Assembly (NCBI GenBank): GCA_949825045.1
Contig: OX463815.1
Coordinates: 28,945,356-29,009,355 of the forward strand
Direction: 5' to 3'
Source: Argyresthia goedartella
Taxonomy: Eukaryota > Arthropoda > Insecta > Lepidoptera > Argyresthiidae
Length of the DNA: 64,000 nucleotides
Shown: positions 21,838 through 34,051 of the stretch, piece by piece
Layout: every line of letters starts with the position of its first letter
Numbering within the stretch: position 1 is the stretch's first letter
Translations under genes and position numbers: made by a program
The notes under the pieces: model-generated
What the model was told of the DNA's origin: nothing
The model's input: only the letters and a program-made list of their open reading frames with translations
Database searches by the model: none

Positions 21838-23250
21838 AGGTCTCAGCAGCAAGCAGCACAGTTAGTGGCAAAAAGGTGCCATATGATATCAAATTGTTAC
21901 GCAAAGTGAATTTTGTAACTTAACGAAAGTGCTATATGGGTGGTTAGAACCCTTATAGAACCCGTTTATTACCAAAAGGAGAAAAATAGCAGCCTATTTT
22001 TAAACCCTCATAAGGTCTAAAGAAGTTCTAATTACTACCGTTGGTGAAAATTATAACTTCAAGTGCAAATTATGCGGATTGAACGAATGAATTGCATGAA
22101 TGATTCAGTTTGTTGATTCGTTCACCAGTTCTAAAAGAGTGGTGACACCATTAAATAAAAATACAAGGTAAGTCTGTGCTGCATTTATGCGAAAAGCTGT
22201 TATTGCTGTTGTGTTAAACAACGTCATATTTTTACGTGATTACAGTGCGCATGTATGTGTATGCAGAGAAAAGGAGAAAAGCGGTGCAATTTGGATTTCA
22301 CTGTGAAGTGCATATTATATTTCTTATTAGATTTTGACGCGCCATCGATTTGATGCAGATTATTCCAAAAAAAAGTGAAAATCAAATCAAAACATAACCT
22401 CAATTTAATTTTTTCTGTCAAAAATCTGGAATCTGAGGGTCCTAGTTCGATTGTTGTAATGTTAGGATGTATCAGATACGTGTCAAACTTACGTTGTTAA
22501 CTTGGTACAATTATAATCTTCTCAAAATGTTTGTTATTTGCATTCGCCATCTTTTAATCATGGCGATCAAACCAAGAACTTGAAGTCGCAATATTCACTT
22601 ATTTACGCCTTTTTTGGAACCTGCACATTCCAAAATCACCCATTAGCCACCTTCGAAGTATCAAATGAGTGAATATTAGAACCTGTAGTAACTATTTTCG
22701 GCACACCTTTAGCGGATGACCTACTCACTGGGGCGTCCAAACTTTTTTAGCATCATGGTGGGGTCATTTGATCATCTTCCTGAAAGTTTCAGGGTGCGGA
22801 ATTCAACAGTTTTTAGGATATGATTTTTTAAAAATCTGAAAATACTTTGTAAAATGATGTAACGCAACGCAAATAATATGTTTAAATCTTGTCTGTGGTC
22901 AAAATATATTACCTACATTTCGTTGTACGCATATTTGAAAAGATGAGAATTCTCTAAAAAAAGGAGGAAATGTGGAATCTTTTTTTAATAATACCTATTT
23001 TAATAAAAACGTTCATTTAACTTGCAATTTATGTTTGTTTATTTATTTTACGTCAATCAAAGTTAATTTAGTATTTCTTTCGTAAAATATCACTTTTGAT
23101 AATAAAAAGGTTGTCATTTTTGTTTAAAACGGAACGCATTTTGTTGGGGCGTTTTGCCGCGTTTTTGGTTGGGCGGCAAAGTAGTAGTCCCTTTTCTAGT
23201 AGTTTCGCGAATGTTCTATTTGCTTGTACTCTCGATATTTACAAGCAAAA

Positions 23251-23640
23251 ACAACTGGCTAGAGTAGATTATTGTGGCTACTTTTCAATCGGGTTATAGG
23301 TTATGTTAGAACGTTGAAGAAGATAAACCGGAGCGGAGCGTATGCAAACAAAAACTATTGGCTAGAGTAGGTTATTGTGGCTACTTTTCAATCGGGTTAT
23401 AGGTTATGTTAGAACGTTGAAGAAGCTAAACCGGAGCGGAGCGTATGCAAACAAAAACGATTGGCTAGAGTAGGTTATTGTGGCTACTTTTCAATCGGGT
23501 TATAGGTTATGTTAGAACGTTGAAGAAGCTAAACCGGAGCGGAGCGGAGCGGAGCGGAGCGCAGCGTATGCAAACAAAAACGATTGGCTAGAGTAGGTTA
23601 TTGTGGCTACTTTCATGTAAATTTTGATGATAGCATTATG
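23251..23640 (+). repeat. 103-bp tandem repeat, four copies
   Basis: The marker GGCTAGAGTAG recurs at 23257, 23360, 23463 and 23586. Spacing is 103, 103 and 123 bp; the last interval is longer because a GGAGC pentamer expanded. Copies are nearly identical, so the array is young or homogenised. Confidence 0.85.
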
Positions 23641-23681
23641 GAGCATTTGTGGAGGAGAAAGGTGTCGAGGCAGAAAAATGA

Positions 23682-23892
23682 CCCCGGGGGGGGGGGAGTA
23701 GTAGGGGGGGGGGGGGAATCTACCCCCTTCCCCCTCCCTCCACTTAAAGATCAAGGTCAGTCTAAATTTTGTTTTAATTTAACAACATAACCTCAAAACT
23801 TTAAATAATCATATCTCAGAAACTAGGCATTTCCGCGGGGGGGGAGTAGTAGGGGGGGCATCCTCCCCCCTCCCCCATCCCCCCCTCCACCC
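23682..23892 (+). repeat. G-rich and C-rich tracts
   Basis: Runs of 5-13 G at 23684-23716 and 23838-23859, each containing AGTAGTAG or AGTAG between G runs, followed by matching C-rich stretches. The pattern could fold into G-quadruplexes or hairpins. The two blocks look like diverged copies of each other. Confidence 0.7.
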
Positions 23893-23992
23893 CTCAGGGT
23901 CAACAAAAGTAGGTCATCCGCTAAAGTCCTTCCTTCGATCTTTATTTATATACAACAGAAACAAGAAACAGCAGTCGCGCAAGGACTCTGAT

Positions 23993-24784
23993 GTGGACCT
24001 TCGTCACTCGCCCGACCAAGACTACAGTGAATTACGCAGTTCCATACTGAATGACATTACCGATACTATCAAATCAACCCTGCGCACCGAAATGCTTACA
24101 ATAAAGGCTGAGCTACGAGAAATGAGAGCAGAAATCTCCTCACTCCAGGCATCAATGGACTTCATCGGTAAACAATATGAAGACATTAAAACAGAGGTAA
24201 ATGGAAACACTCAAGATATCATTATGTTAAAGAAAGAGAATGACAAACTACAAAGAATCTCAATTGATCTTCAACACAGACTGACAGACATAGAACAACA
24301 AGCATTTGCATCTCATTTAGAAATCCAGTGCGTCCCCGAGTACCAAGCAGAAAACCTCCACACCATTGTACATCAACTTGCGAAGACAGTGGGCTTTGAA
24401 CTCCTAGACAATGAAGTCCAACAATGTACTAGGTCAACCAAAGTCAAAACAGACAGTACTCGTCCACGGCCAATTGTTGTACAACTCAAGACATCACAAC
24501 AGCGGGACTCACTCCTGGAGGCAGTCAAGTCATTTAATAAGTCCAATGCACCAAATAAACTGTCTTCCAACCATCTGGGCATGGGTGGAGAGAAGAGGGA
24601 AGTCTATGTAGCAGAATATCTCTCCACGCATAACCGAGAACTTCACTATCTTGCTAGACAGGCGGCGAAGGAGAAACAGTTTAGATTTGTATGGATCAAG
24701 TCAGGGCGAGTATTCATGCGTAAATCAGAAAAAGCGAAGACATACTGTATCAAGGATATTGACTTTCTTAAATCTGTACACTAG
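23993..24784 (+). CDS. LINE ORF1, coiled coil plus FP-like domain
   Basis: A 263-codon open frame with no ATG at its start, so the N-terminus is likely missing. Residues about 5-110 are heptad-rich and predicted coiled coil. Residues 110-260 fit the C-terminal part of insect LINE ORF1 proteins that resemble the baculovirus FP25 fold (HLEIQCVPEY, IVVQLKTSQQRDSLL, FVWIKSGRVFMRKS). In this family the full protein usually begins with a PHD-like finger, absent here. It would bind the LINE RNA. ORF2 follows after 18 bases. Confidence 0.8.
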   Translation: MDLRHSPDQDYSELRSSILNDITDTIKSTLRTEMLTIKAELREMRAEISSLQASMDFIGKQYEDIKTEVNGNTQDIIMLKKENDKLQRISIDLQHRLTDIEQQAFASHLEIQCVPEYQAENLHTIVHQLAKTVGFELLDNEVQQCTRSTKVKTDSTRPRPIVVQLKTSQQRDSLLEAVKSFNKSNAPNKLSSNHLGMGGEKREVYVAEYLSTHNRELHYLARQAAKEKQFRFVWIKSGRVFMRKSEKAKTYCIKDIDFLKSVH

Positions 24785-24802
24785 GCCATAGTATTTAATT
24801 AA

Positions 24803-27800
24803 TTGTTAAGAATATCTACAAGGTACTTTTGTTATACAGGCGGCTCGATTAATATAGATTTAGCTGATGATATAGATAATACTGGAGTCATACAATGTCT
24901 AAAAACAAATGATCCCTCGTCATGCAGACAACTACTAAAACTAAACAGTAGACATGTTCCCTTTTGTATTGTTACAGTGAACATAAGAAGTGTAAACCAC
25001 AATTTTGACAGGTTTTTAGTGCTCCTATCGAGGTTAGATGTCAATGTTGATATAATTGTGCTAACGGAATGCTGGACTGATGGCTCATCCCTTGTTCCCT
25101 CGGCTAATGGTTATATAGCCCACTTTACCAAAAATAGCCTTAACCAAAATGATGGTGTTATTGTATATATTAAAGAAAACATAACAAATGTCCAGGTAAC
25201 AGAGCCCATTACTGTAAATGGCAACTGCCTACACATAACAGTAAATAACAAGTATTCCATTATCTGTACCTACCGTCCACCTTGCTTTTCTAATCCTTCA
25301 GCTTATATAGATTCATTGGGCACATTGCTAGATTCCATTAACACACCACATATTGTTCTGACTGGAGATATCAACTTAGACATAATGCCTAACAATATCA
25401 GTGGCTATGCTGCTGACTACATTCACCTACTAGCTTCATATGGTCTTCTGCAGGGTGTAAACAAACCTACAAGGTTAAATACATGTCTCGATCACTTTAT
25501 GATTAAGACATGCTATCGATCACAAACTGTAGTATTTGAACAGTTTACTGACCACTGCCCTATAATGCTACTTTTACACACAAATAGTAACTATACAAAT
25601 AACAAGGTTACCTACAGTAGGGTGACAATAAATATGGATCTATTAGGCGTTACAATAAGAAATGAAAGGTGGGAGGACCTTTATCAGACAAGTGGTGTTG
25701 ATGAGGCAGCTAATATATTGGTGTCCAGGCTACAGGACATTTTACAAAAAAACACATCAATTAAAAATATACCCAATAGAAAAAAACCTCTAAAGCCATG
25801 GATTACTGTAGGAGTAGTAAGATCCATACGATTAAGAGACAAACTGCACAAAAAATCACAATTACATAAAAGTGATGACGAAATTAAAAAACAATACATT
25901 ACCTACCGCAACACCTGCAATAAAGTCATAAAAACCCTAAAAAGAATGTACTACAGTAAAGAACTTAAAAAAAGTTTAGGTAATAGTAGGGAAACATGGA
26001 AAATAATAAAAGATATCTGCCATTTCACTAGTAAAAAAACTACACCCATTGAACTACTAACTATAAAAGATTCTCTCATGGAGTCACTAAATACAGTGAA
26101 CCACTACTTTACCTCAATAGGTAGCGAACTAGCTAACTCCATACTACATAAACATAATCTAGCAGATACTGAACTAGCAAAAAGGTCATCTACCACACAG
26201 GGACCGGCTACGTCCATGATGCTCACGCGGACGGACCCCACAGAAATCAGTCGAATCATATCCGGGCTTAAAACTAAGAGTTCACCAGGATGGGATCAAA
26301 TCCCGACAAAAACCTTTAAATACTTCAGCGACGCCCTGTCTCATCCGATATCATACATATGTAACCTTAGCTTTTTTAGCGGACAATTCCCGGAGATCCT
26401 TAAGAAAGCTGTTGTAACACCCATTCACAAGGCCGGTGACAAATCACTACCCAGTAATTATAGGCCAATATCAGTCCTGAACATATTATCAAAAATAGTA
26501 GAAAAGATAACTAACAAAAGATTGACAAACTACCTAGAGAGTAACAAACTTCTTTCAAATAACCTATACGGCTTTAGGCGGAACCGCTCAACAGAAGATG
26601 CGGTCGTAAAGGTCACATCTAACATCACAAAGTATCTTGATCGAGGCGAAAGGTGCATAGGACTTTTCCTAGACTTGCAAAAAGCATTTGACACTGTATC
26701 AATCCCCATTTTGCTAAGTCGCCTTAAAAACTTAGGAGTGAGAGGAACTGCAGCCACATGGTTCCAAAGCTATCTGACTAACAGAACTCAGTGTGTCCTC
26801 GTGGATGGTCAAAAAAGTTCTGACGAATCATGCTCCTATGGCGTCCCCCAGGGTAGCACGTTAGGTCCTACACTATTTCTGGTGTACATAAACCAGCTCA
26901 GTGACATGACCGTGCATAATGCCGATGTAACTATGTTTGCCGACGATACGGTTCTATTATTCCATGACATTTCTTGGGCATCTGCTAGACTTGCTGCTGA
27001 AAATGGAATGAAACTAGTATCATCCTGGCTGGAAGATAGTCTCCTGTCACTGAATGCCAATAAAACAAAATATATTTGCTTCAGTAAAACTAAAGCTACT
27101 AGCCCTACCGATTTTAACTTAATTCTACACACTTATCCATGTAACAGATCCATTGATGTTGATAACAACTGCAATTGTACAATACTGAGTAGGGTTAATG
27201 TCGTCATATACCTAGGTCTACAGATAGATGAAAATCTAAAGTGGAAACACCACATATCACTGTTGGCAGGAAGAATAAGAAAGTTCATATTTGTTTTCCG
27301 CACACTGCGCCATGTTGCAGATACACAGCTTCTACTAAAAAAGTTAAAAATAAAATATAACTAAATCAATAAGTATTAATTAATATTCCTCTAATAATCT
27401 TCAATGCCCTATGCCAATGTATATTAAGGTATGGGATTATCTCTTGGGGTGGGGCTTGCAAGACACACATGCTTGAGCTTGAACGAGCACACCGCGCCGT
27501 TCTTAAAGTGATGTTCTTTCTGCCCCGCAGATACGAAACTAATGTAGTCTACAAAATAGCATCTATACTCAGTGTCAGAAAATTGTTTGTATACCAATGT
27601 CTCAGAAGATATCATCAACTTGTGGTCCCCCTACTAGTCTTTAGAAACGATAGAACAAAGAAAATCCCACTACCTCATGTCAGAAGTGAATTCGCACAAA
27701 GACAATATTCTTATATTTCGGTTCGATTTTACAACTTATTACAAAAACAAAACATAAATTTAAACATTAGTACCCTCAGTAATTATGAATTTAAAAAGCT

Positions 27801-27855
27801 AATGCTAATATGGTTAAATAATTTAGATTACATAACGCTGGAGAATATACTGTAA
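24803..27855 (+). pseudogene. LINE ORF2: endonuclease and RT
   Basis: Frame 24803-27364 has an APE endonuclease (TECWTDG near 25065, GDINLDIM near 25365, DHCPIMLLL near 25550) and RT (GFRRNRSTEDAV near 26570, DLQKAFDTV near 26675, GVPQGSTLGP near 26840, FADDT near 26935). It ends early at 27364 in an AT-rich patch of about 55 bp; the C-terminal region resumes near 27395 in another frame (WGGACKTHMLELERAHRAVL) and closes at 27855. One damage site thus inactivates an otherwise open ORF2. Group: CR1-like, clade unresolved. Confidence 0.88.
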
Positions 27856-28359
27856 TCTATTGGTTGCAGATTATTCTCTAGTGAGAGTAGTTATTAAAAT
27901 ATGTTTTAGATGTCAACTATTCCTTTTTTATTTAAGGTATTGCAAGTTAATTACACACTAATTAGCAACTTACTTACTATTCTTAAGATTAAATTTTGTA
28001 AGCAACAATGTTCCTACATAGCTATAAATGCAAAACTATGTTCCGTATGGCCTCTAGCTCCTGACACACAGGTCGCCCTAGTTTGGGAGTTAGGGCCACC
28101 ATTATAATTAGGATGTAAGAACAAAAACAATAAATATATTTCATTTCATTTCATTTCATTAATTCAGCTTACAAAAACAGACAAATTCTATCTCCATTAA
28201 ACATTCGGTATGAACTGTTAAATAGAGCGGGTTGTGCACGCTAGGCTTGTCTTGTCAGAATGTCGTTGTGTATCGTACATACCATCAAAGATAATAAAAA
28301 AATAGCTATATGCCCAAGCACATGGCTGCGACAAGGTATCCTTTCGTGGCCAAAACGAA

Positions 28360-29031
28360 ATGCCAAAAGGAAATGTAAAATGGAGGATTCCATGCCCGAA
28401 GAAGATTGGGCGTTTATGCTGTTCTAATATTGAGATTATGAAAAAAAAAGAAACAAGGTCAAAAAAAAAAAACGGGGAACACACTGGCAAAAAAAAAGTG
28501 GATTTAAACGCTACAAATAAAGATCAGAAAGTAAAGATTCAAGATGATGACTTAAGAAAAAAACAGAAAAATGTCTATAACAATGAAAAAAAAACAACTG
28601 AGGATGATATCACCAATACCATTGAAGGAGAAAATAAAGAAAATAAGGGTAATGCTAAAGAAAAAATGTCAAATGAGGATGAGATCGAGAAATATGACGT
28701 AAAAATGCCAAATAAGGACAAGAGTTAGCAAAATGACGGAATCATGCCAAATAAAGATGAGGCTAAACAGTATGAATTATACAGAAATAATGACAAAAGC
28801 GATACCGAAGTAATGTCAAATGAAGACAAAAGTGAGGAAACCGGTATAGATGAAAATTCAACTGAAGACGAAAATTATGAATATGATTGCGATATTAACA
28901 AAAGTGAGGAAGATGAGGATGTTGGTAAAGGTAGAAGAAAGTATGTAGTACGTAAGCTTGTTTGTGTTGCTCAGTTTCATTGGCGGAAAATAAAACTAAC
29001 GTTGATTATCTCACTTTGTTTGTTATTATAG
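28360..29031 (+). pseudogene. Unrecognised charged low-complexity ORF
   Basis: A frame from ATG 28360 runs to 29031 with one in-frame TAG at 28726-28728. The product would be Lys/Asp/Glu/Asn-rich, with recurring MSNEDE, MPNKDK and MPNKDE-like units from about residue 100, and end in a basic stretch and a hydrophobic tail (LTLIISLCLLL). I recognise no family. It lies inside the EnSpm-like transposon between a LINE and the transposase, on the opposite strand, so it could be an accessory gene, a captured exon or a chance A-rich frame. Confidence 0.35.
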
Positions 29032-29364
29032 AATCTAGAAACCATTTAAATAGTGTCAAGCAAATGTATCACATATCTTTCAGATTTTAGTTCACTAGAT
29101 ACTAATTTTCATTTTTTTCCTCAGGAAAACAAAAACATTTCGTTATAGCATTTGTAGTTAACTTGTGTTTGAAAATCTTCAGATATGAAGATCGGATAGG
29201 GTACTGAATAATGTCATATTTATTATTGATTTTGTTACAATTCATCACTATTTTATGATTGTCCTGGACTTTGATAGATCTTATTTCCATGATCTCTTCT
29301 TTCCTTTATATAAAGTATCAGTCTGTTATTTTTTCTGAAAGAACGAAATCTTTACAATCCAATA

Positions 29365-32129
29365 CTAGCTTACTAGTTTATAATTTTTCTTAACATAGGG
29401 AAAATCCTTTTGAAGTTTTTTAACACTATTTAGTTCCAGGTCACTACATTCTCCGAGCCTTTTAGCCACTTGTGCAAATGGTTTGTTGACATGTCGTAAC
29501 ATATTTTTAATCATATACAATTTTTTGTCAAATGGATAGGTATTAAAATCTTGTAACGGTCCATATTGCTGCACTTCTTCTAGAACATGTGTCAAATTAT
29601 GAACGTTACTTGTCATGTGGTCTGCACCGTAGAACATTTTTTATTTTTTTACAAAATACTTGAAGAGGTCTTTAGCTAATAGTAAGAAATTGAAGTATTT
29701 TTCATTCGAACAAATCATCACTGCAAAGCATAACGACAAGAAGTGGGTCAAATAATCATTGTAGTACTTCTTGCAATATTACGATGCTGAATTAGAATAG
29801 AAAAGTTCTTAATTCAGAAGCTTTCCAGTGGCCCAAATCGTGTATTTCATCAGTCGTTATGCAGGAATCTAGAAAATTATTTACTTTTATTATGTCACTT
29901 GCCCGTTATTTTGTATCTTTTTCTATGAAATTCCCATCACGCCATCCAATAAAAAGACTTTTCATAACTCCTAAATCGATGAAATGCATGGAATCAGCAA
30001 CTGGAAAGGTTTTCAATATGTCTATTGGAAGACTTAGTAAGACGGAATCCTTTTGATGATGCTTTCCGTACAGCTTTTTCCGAAAGTCATCATTACGTGC
30101 AGGACAATCGAGTTCCTGAAATATTATCATACGCGATATGTGGGAATATTCACCCACGTCCATGCATTTGTAATAATTGTACCCCTTTTATCATGGCCCG
30201 CGCAGGTGAATCTAAATAAAGCATTTCACTATAACATTAACTTTGAAGTTTTTTATTTGTATACCGTTTTGAAGTATTGTCCTCATTTCTTCAACGAAGG
30301 TTGTAGAAACTCTTTGACATCAGAGAGTTTTCCATTGCCTACATGAGTTCCCACAGTAAATGGTTTGTTATCTGCATTTTCAATAATTTTGCACAATATG
30401 GGCCAGAATTGCTTTCTCGAACTTTTACTTGCTGGCAAACCATCCATGTTGAAACATAGAGAAATAAGATTCACCTGCTCCGTACTCTTACCTAGAATGA
30501 TCTTAAGAGATTCAAAGAGCCCATTGTGCCAATATTCTCCGGGGTCTAGTAGGACTGTTTCAATCTTAAGGCTTACGCTGTTAGAAACATCAGACAAAGC
30601 ACGGATGTGGCTACATCTAGGCTAGTATATTTTAGTTACTTTCATAGTGTGATGTCCTATGGTATCTTGTTGCGGGGGAAAGCAGCGGATATTCAAACTA
30701 TTTTTATTTTACAGAAAAGAGCTATTCGAGCAATTTATAATTTAAAACGAACAGACTCCTGAGAGCTTTTTAAAGAAATTGACATACTAACAGTAACTAG
30801 TCAATTTATTTTCGAAAATATAATGTATGTACGCAAGAACCTTACAACATTTTCCAAACTTAGCGATAGCTATAATGTTAACCTAAGAAATAATCACAGA
30901 CTATGTGCGCCCCCTTTTAGACTCGCGAAGGTTAGCAATTCTTTCAAGGGTCAGTGCATTCTCTACTACAATAAGATACCTCTGGAGATTTTGAAATTTC
31001 CATTTGAGCAATTTAAAAAGCATGTTAAAGCGACTTTGTCGAAAAAGGGATATTACAATGTTCAAGATTACTTAAATGACAGGACTGTATGGGGTTAATC
31101 TGGCTCAACACAGACCTTGCTGTTAATAGTTTTGTAATTATTTATTCCTGCTTATTAATCATAACAATTAAATTTTTGAGATTTGTATTAGTTAAGCACA
31201 ACCTATTTTTAAAAGAGATCTAAAAATCAATCTGTGGGAGTTTCTACGCCCTTCTTCTCCCACAGTGGTCCAATGTAGAGAAGAGGCAAAAAATGACGTT
31301 TGCTAAGTATATGTATATATCTACAGTAATAAAGTACTTTGACTATTGACTCTAATCTCCCTTGGATTTTTCAAAAGTGTTCTGGCGTTTCTGGCTGTTT
31401 CAAAAGTGTTGGAAGCAAATTTGGTGTCATGATGTTCACAATTTTCGCCAGCCCATTCAAAGCCGAATGAGTTATTTTATTATCTATGGCCCATTCTCTC
31501 AAATCGAACCGAAATTGTATAATATCGACGTACAGAGCATCTTTTTTTTTCAATATCATTAGAATCGTCACCATCGTTGTTACCATCATGGTCGCTGATA
31601 CATCAATACTTGCTCCGTCTTCAGCGCTGGAATTCAATTGATCATTTACAGAATCATGATTTCACTGTAAAATTTTATTGAGTAAGTTCAGAAACAAAAA
31701 CCGTTATCATGATACAAAAATCACACGTTTTCACATTCCGAAATAAAAAGACCAAACATGTATTATTAAAGGCATTTTACAAATTCATGTGTACGGAACC
31801 CTCTCATGTTTACAGATGATTCATGCATGCTAACATATTTCACTCTTAGGGAACTTAGAGTTGTTCTTGGATCCAATAGTTATATTTTTTACTGCTATGC
31901 CACCAATTTTAGCAACTTATTATATTAACATATTTTTAAAGTTATTTTATTTTTATATAAGTATTAACATTTCAATATAATCATTGCATTCTACTTCAAT
32001 TGACTGTTCGTCTAAATTTTTTTGATCGGATCCATCGGTAACCTAGTGCTCCAATATATTCTTTAATGATTCCTTAACCAGGCGATCGTAATTAAAACGC
32101 TTGACTTTCCTCCACTTGGCCTTATTCAT
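29365..32129 (-). pseudogene. EnSpm-like transposase, in pieces
   Basis: Minus-strand pieces in order: a likely first exon (ATG at 32127-32129, basic, with an in-frame TAG at 32043-32045); 31637-31371 (DLREWAIDNKITHSAL, an N-terminal motif of animal EnSpm-like transposases); 30597-30283 (LCFNMDGLPASKSSRKQFWPIL); 30163-29906 (FPVADSMHFIDLGVMKSLF); and 29637-29365 (VHNLTHVLEEVQQYGPLQDF, KPFAQVAKRL). A frame change near 30200 and several stops near 29650-29850 break it. The LINE fragment at 30621-31345 splits pieces two and three. Family assignment rests on remembered motif patterns. Confidence 0.68.
30621..31345 (+). mobile_element. LINE 3' fragment inside the transposase
   Basis: Plus-strand copy of the same family as 10428-11023: the C-terminal ORF2 region (ILQKRAIRAIYNL near 30710, then an open frame 30823-31098 with KVSNSFKGQCILYYNKIP), a 3' UTR with the matching CTTCTTCTCCCACAG segment and a CTTTGACT end near 31338. 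A TGA near 30760 breaks the frame. It interrupts the transposase between 31371 and 30597. Confidence 0.82.
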
Positions 32130-32811
32130 AATTCAAGTTAAAGTAGTGTAAGTACTGAAAATGATTGGATTTTAACCAAAATAATATCGTTGAGTACGCG
32201 CATAAGTTAATTTATTTTGCTGTTTAACGGTTTTTGTATATGTAGGGCTACTTATAGCTATATGTTAGTTTTAAAAAATCAGGTGTCATTATCGTTCTAA
32301 ATAAGTGAAAATTATTACTTTAGCTTCTTGGCGCCCCCCAAGTAGAACTCAAAGTAGTATATTAGTGCATATTAGAACCTAAGACTGCAACAAATATGAG
32401 TTCCAAAGAGGTTGCAATATATTCTATTCTGCCACTATTAGTTATTACATACTCTAATATACCACCCATATGGAAGTAAACGTGCCAAATAGGAGTTCGA
32501 TGTTACTCAGTCCACACAGTGGCTTATCAGTATGTTTAAGAACCCATTTGCGACTATAAGTGTCATATCAGTGAATTTTAAAGCTTATTTGCCAATTTAG
32601 ACAATTTAGACAATTTAGCACCGAAAGTTACGTAAAGGTGGTAAAATTCACTTAAATGCCATTATCAGTAATATTTCGTCCTCCTGTAGAACTTGAAGCT
32701 GTGCTTGGAACTAGACGTTATAATCTGCACTGATATGCGACCCATTAGAGTGATTTTTGCCACCAAGTGCCACCAACCAGCTGCTAAATGCACTAATGTG
32801 CCGCTTGGGTA

Positions 32812-33804
32812 GTCAATACCGTCACCGACATCTATCTAGGCCGCCTCGACGCGCACTTATTATCACCACAACAGTTGCAAAACCAAATGCACATGATATC
32901 CGGCCGGTTACAAGGCGATTTGTCACTACCAACTCTACCGGACGATATCAAAACTCTACATCCGCTATTACAAGCAAGGGCCAAGGTAACAGATGCCTAC
33001 CTTATCATAGAAATAAAAATACCACTGGCTACTAAAGAGAGTTACGAACTTGATTACGTCGTCAGCTTACTGCAGAAACGGAATCTCAAGACCTACTATG
33101 TGACACCACGGACCGACTACATCGCGTTCAACACAAGACAGGATACATTTATCCCAATATCACAGACCGACTTGTCTTCGTGTATCAAATACAAGCAAAG
33201 GGGCTTCCTCTGCGATTTGAATAACCCTATCTATGGACTTGCGGTAAAACAATCAATATGCGATGTCAAGGTAATGAGCAAAGTAGGTGAACAATTATTT
33301 TGCAAGACAAGGTCGGCGGAATGCCTAAGCAAATGGATCAAGTTACACTCCGGTAGTTCCTGGCTCTACTCATGTTGCGGAGAATGCACCGTCCGCATTT
33401 TATGCCAGGCTGGCCCGTCGTCGCAGTCTACGCGATAATGGCATAATTACCCTAGGTCAGGATTGCGTCATCAAAGGAGACTTCTTTACTATACTGGGAC
33501 ACCACACCATGACTATCGTAACCAAATCTTTATCAACAATGAAGAAGCTTTCCACCTGACTGAAAGAGTGTCCCCCCTCAACGATTACATCAATACGAGC
33601 CTATCAAGATATCATATGTTGGAACTTGAAGACAATGACCGTCAGTACGAGACCATTCAGAACCAACTAGATGCTCTCAACATTGCTGAGGACACGGGTG
33701 TGACTTTATCAGTACTTAATACGCATCACTATACGATGATATACATTCTGACGATAGTATGCACCCTGATGGTTGGAACCGGCTGTTATCTTATCAGACT
33801 ATGA
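32812..33804 (+). pseudogene. env: BEL env, C-terminal part
   Basis: Resumes after the DNA transposon with the rest of the F-type ectodomain: a helical block (GRLDAHLLSPQQLQNQM near 32850), a cysteine-rich region (CIKYKQRGFLCD near 33180; LYSCCGECTVR near 33365) and a C-terminal membrane segment (MIYILTIVCTLMVGTGCYLI near 33740) before a short tail. The frame changes near 33420 and again near 33550. Topology is that of a type I fusion glycoprotein, but the gene is interrupted and shifted. Confidence 0.8.
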
Positions 33805-34051
33805 CGCCGTCGCGTCCTTGAGAGACGCCAAGAACAGCAGCCAACTGTTATATTAACAAGGACGGCTCCCCCCATACCACAAATGATTTGTACCTCGCTA
33901 CCGGCCCTTTACAGTGAAGCACAGTCCAATCCAACCAAAGGACGGAATTCAAATTTAAGATTCCTCAACATTAAATTAAGTTTTTGTTCATTGATAATCT
34001 TATATAATTTGTATCAATAAAGATATTTTTCTTGTTTTGTAGACGGCAAGA

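Larger units (their letters stand above)
22707..23926. mobile_element. Non-autonomous element with 19-bp inverted repeats
   Basis: CTTTAGCGGATGACCTACT at 22707-22725 is perfectly inverted at 23908-23926. The 1.2 kb interior has no convincing gene; it contains four copies of a 103-bp repeat and long G tracts. No target duplication is visible, partly because a LINE abuts the right end. The superfamily is unknown. Confidence 0.6.
23927..28165 (+). mobile_element. LINE with ORF1 (FP-like) and ORF2
   Basis: About 4.2 kb on the plus strand: ORF1 (23993-24784), ORF2 (24803-27855, broken near 27345), a 3' UTR and a (TTTCA)n tail at about 28138-28160. The 5' end abuts the inverted repeat at 23926, and ORF1 lacks its usual N-terminal zinc finger region, so the copy is probably 5'-truncated. 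It is among the best preserved LINEs in the window. Confidence 0.87.
21838..32811 (-). mobile_element. EnSpm/CACTA-like DNA transposon, nested and decayed
   Basis: About 11 kb separates two parts of BEL env. Near its edges are inverted matches: GTGGCAAAAA at 21865-21874 against TTTTTGCCAC at 32754-32763, and ATATGGGTGGT at 21934-21944 against ACCACCCATAT at 32461-32471, fitting the subterminal repeats of CACTA-type elements. It carries a broken transposase on the minus strand (29365-32129). Exact ends and the target duplication are not resolved. An inverted-repeat element, a LINE and a LINE fragment were inserted later. Confidence 0.6.
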
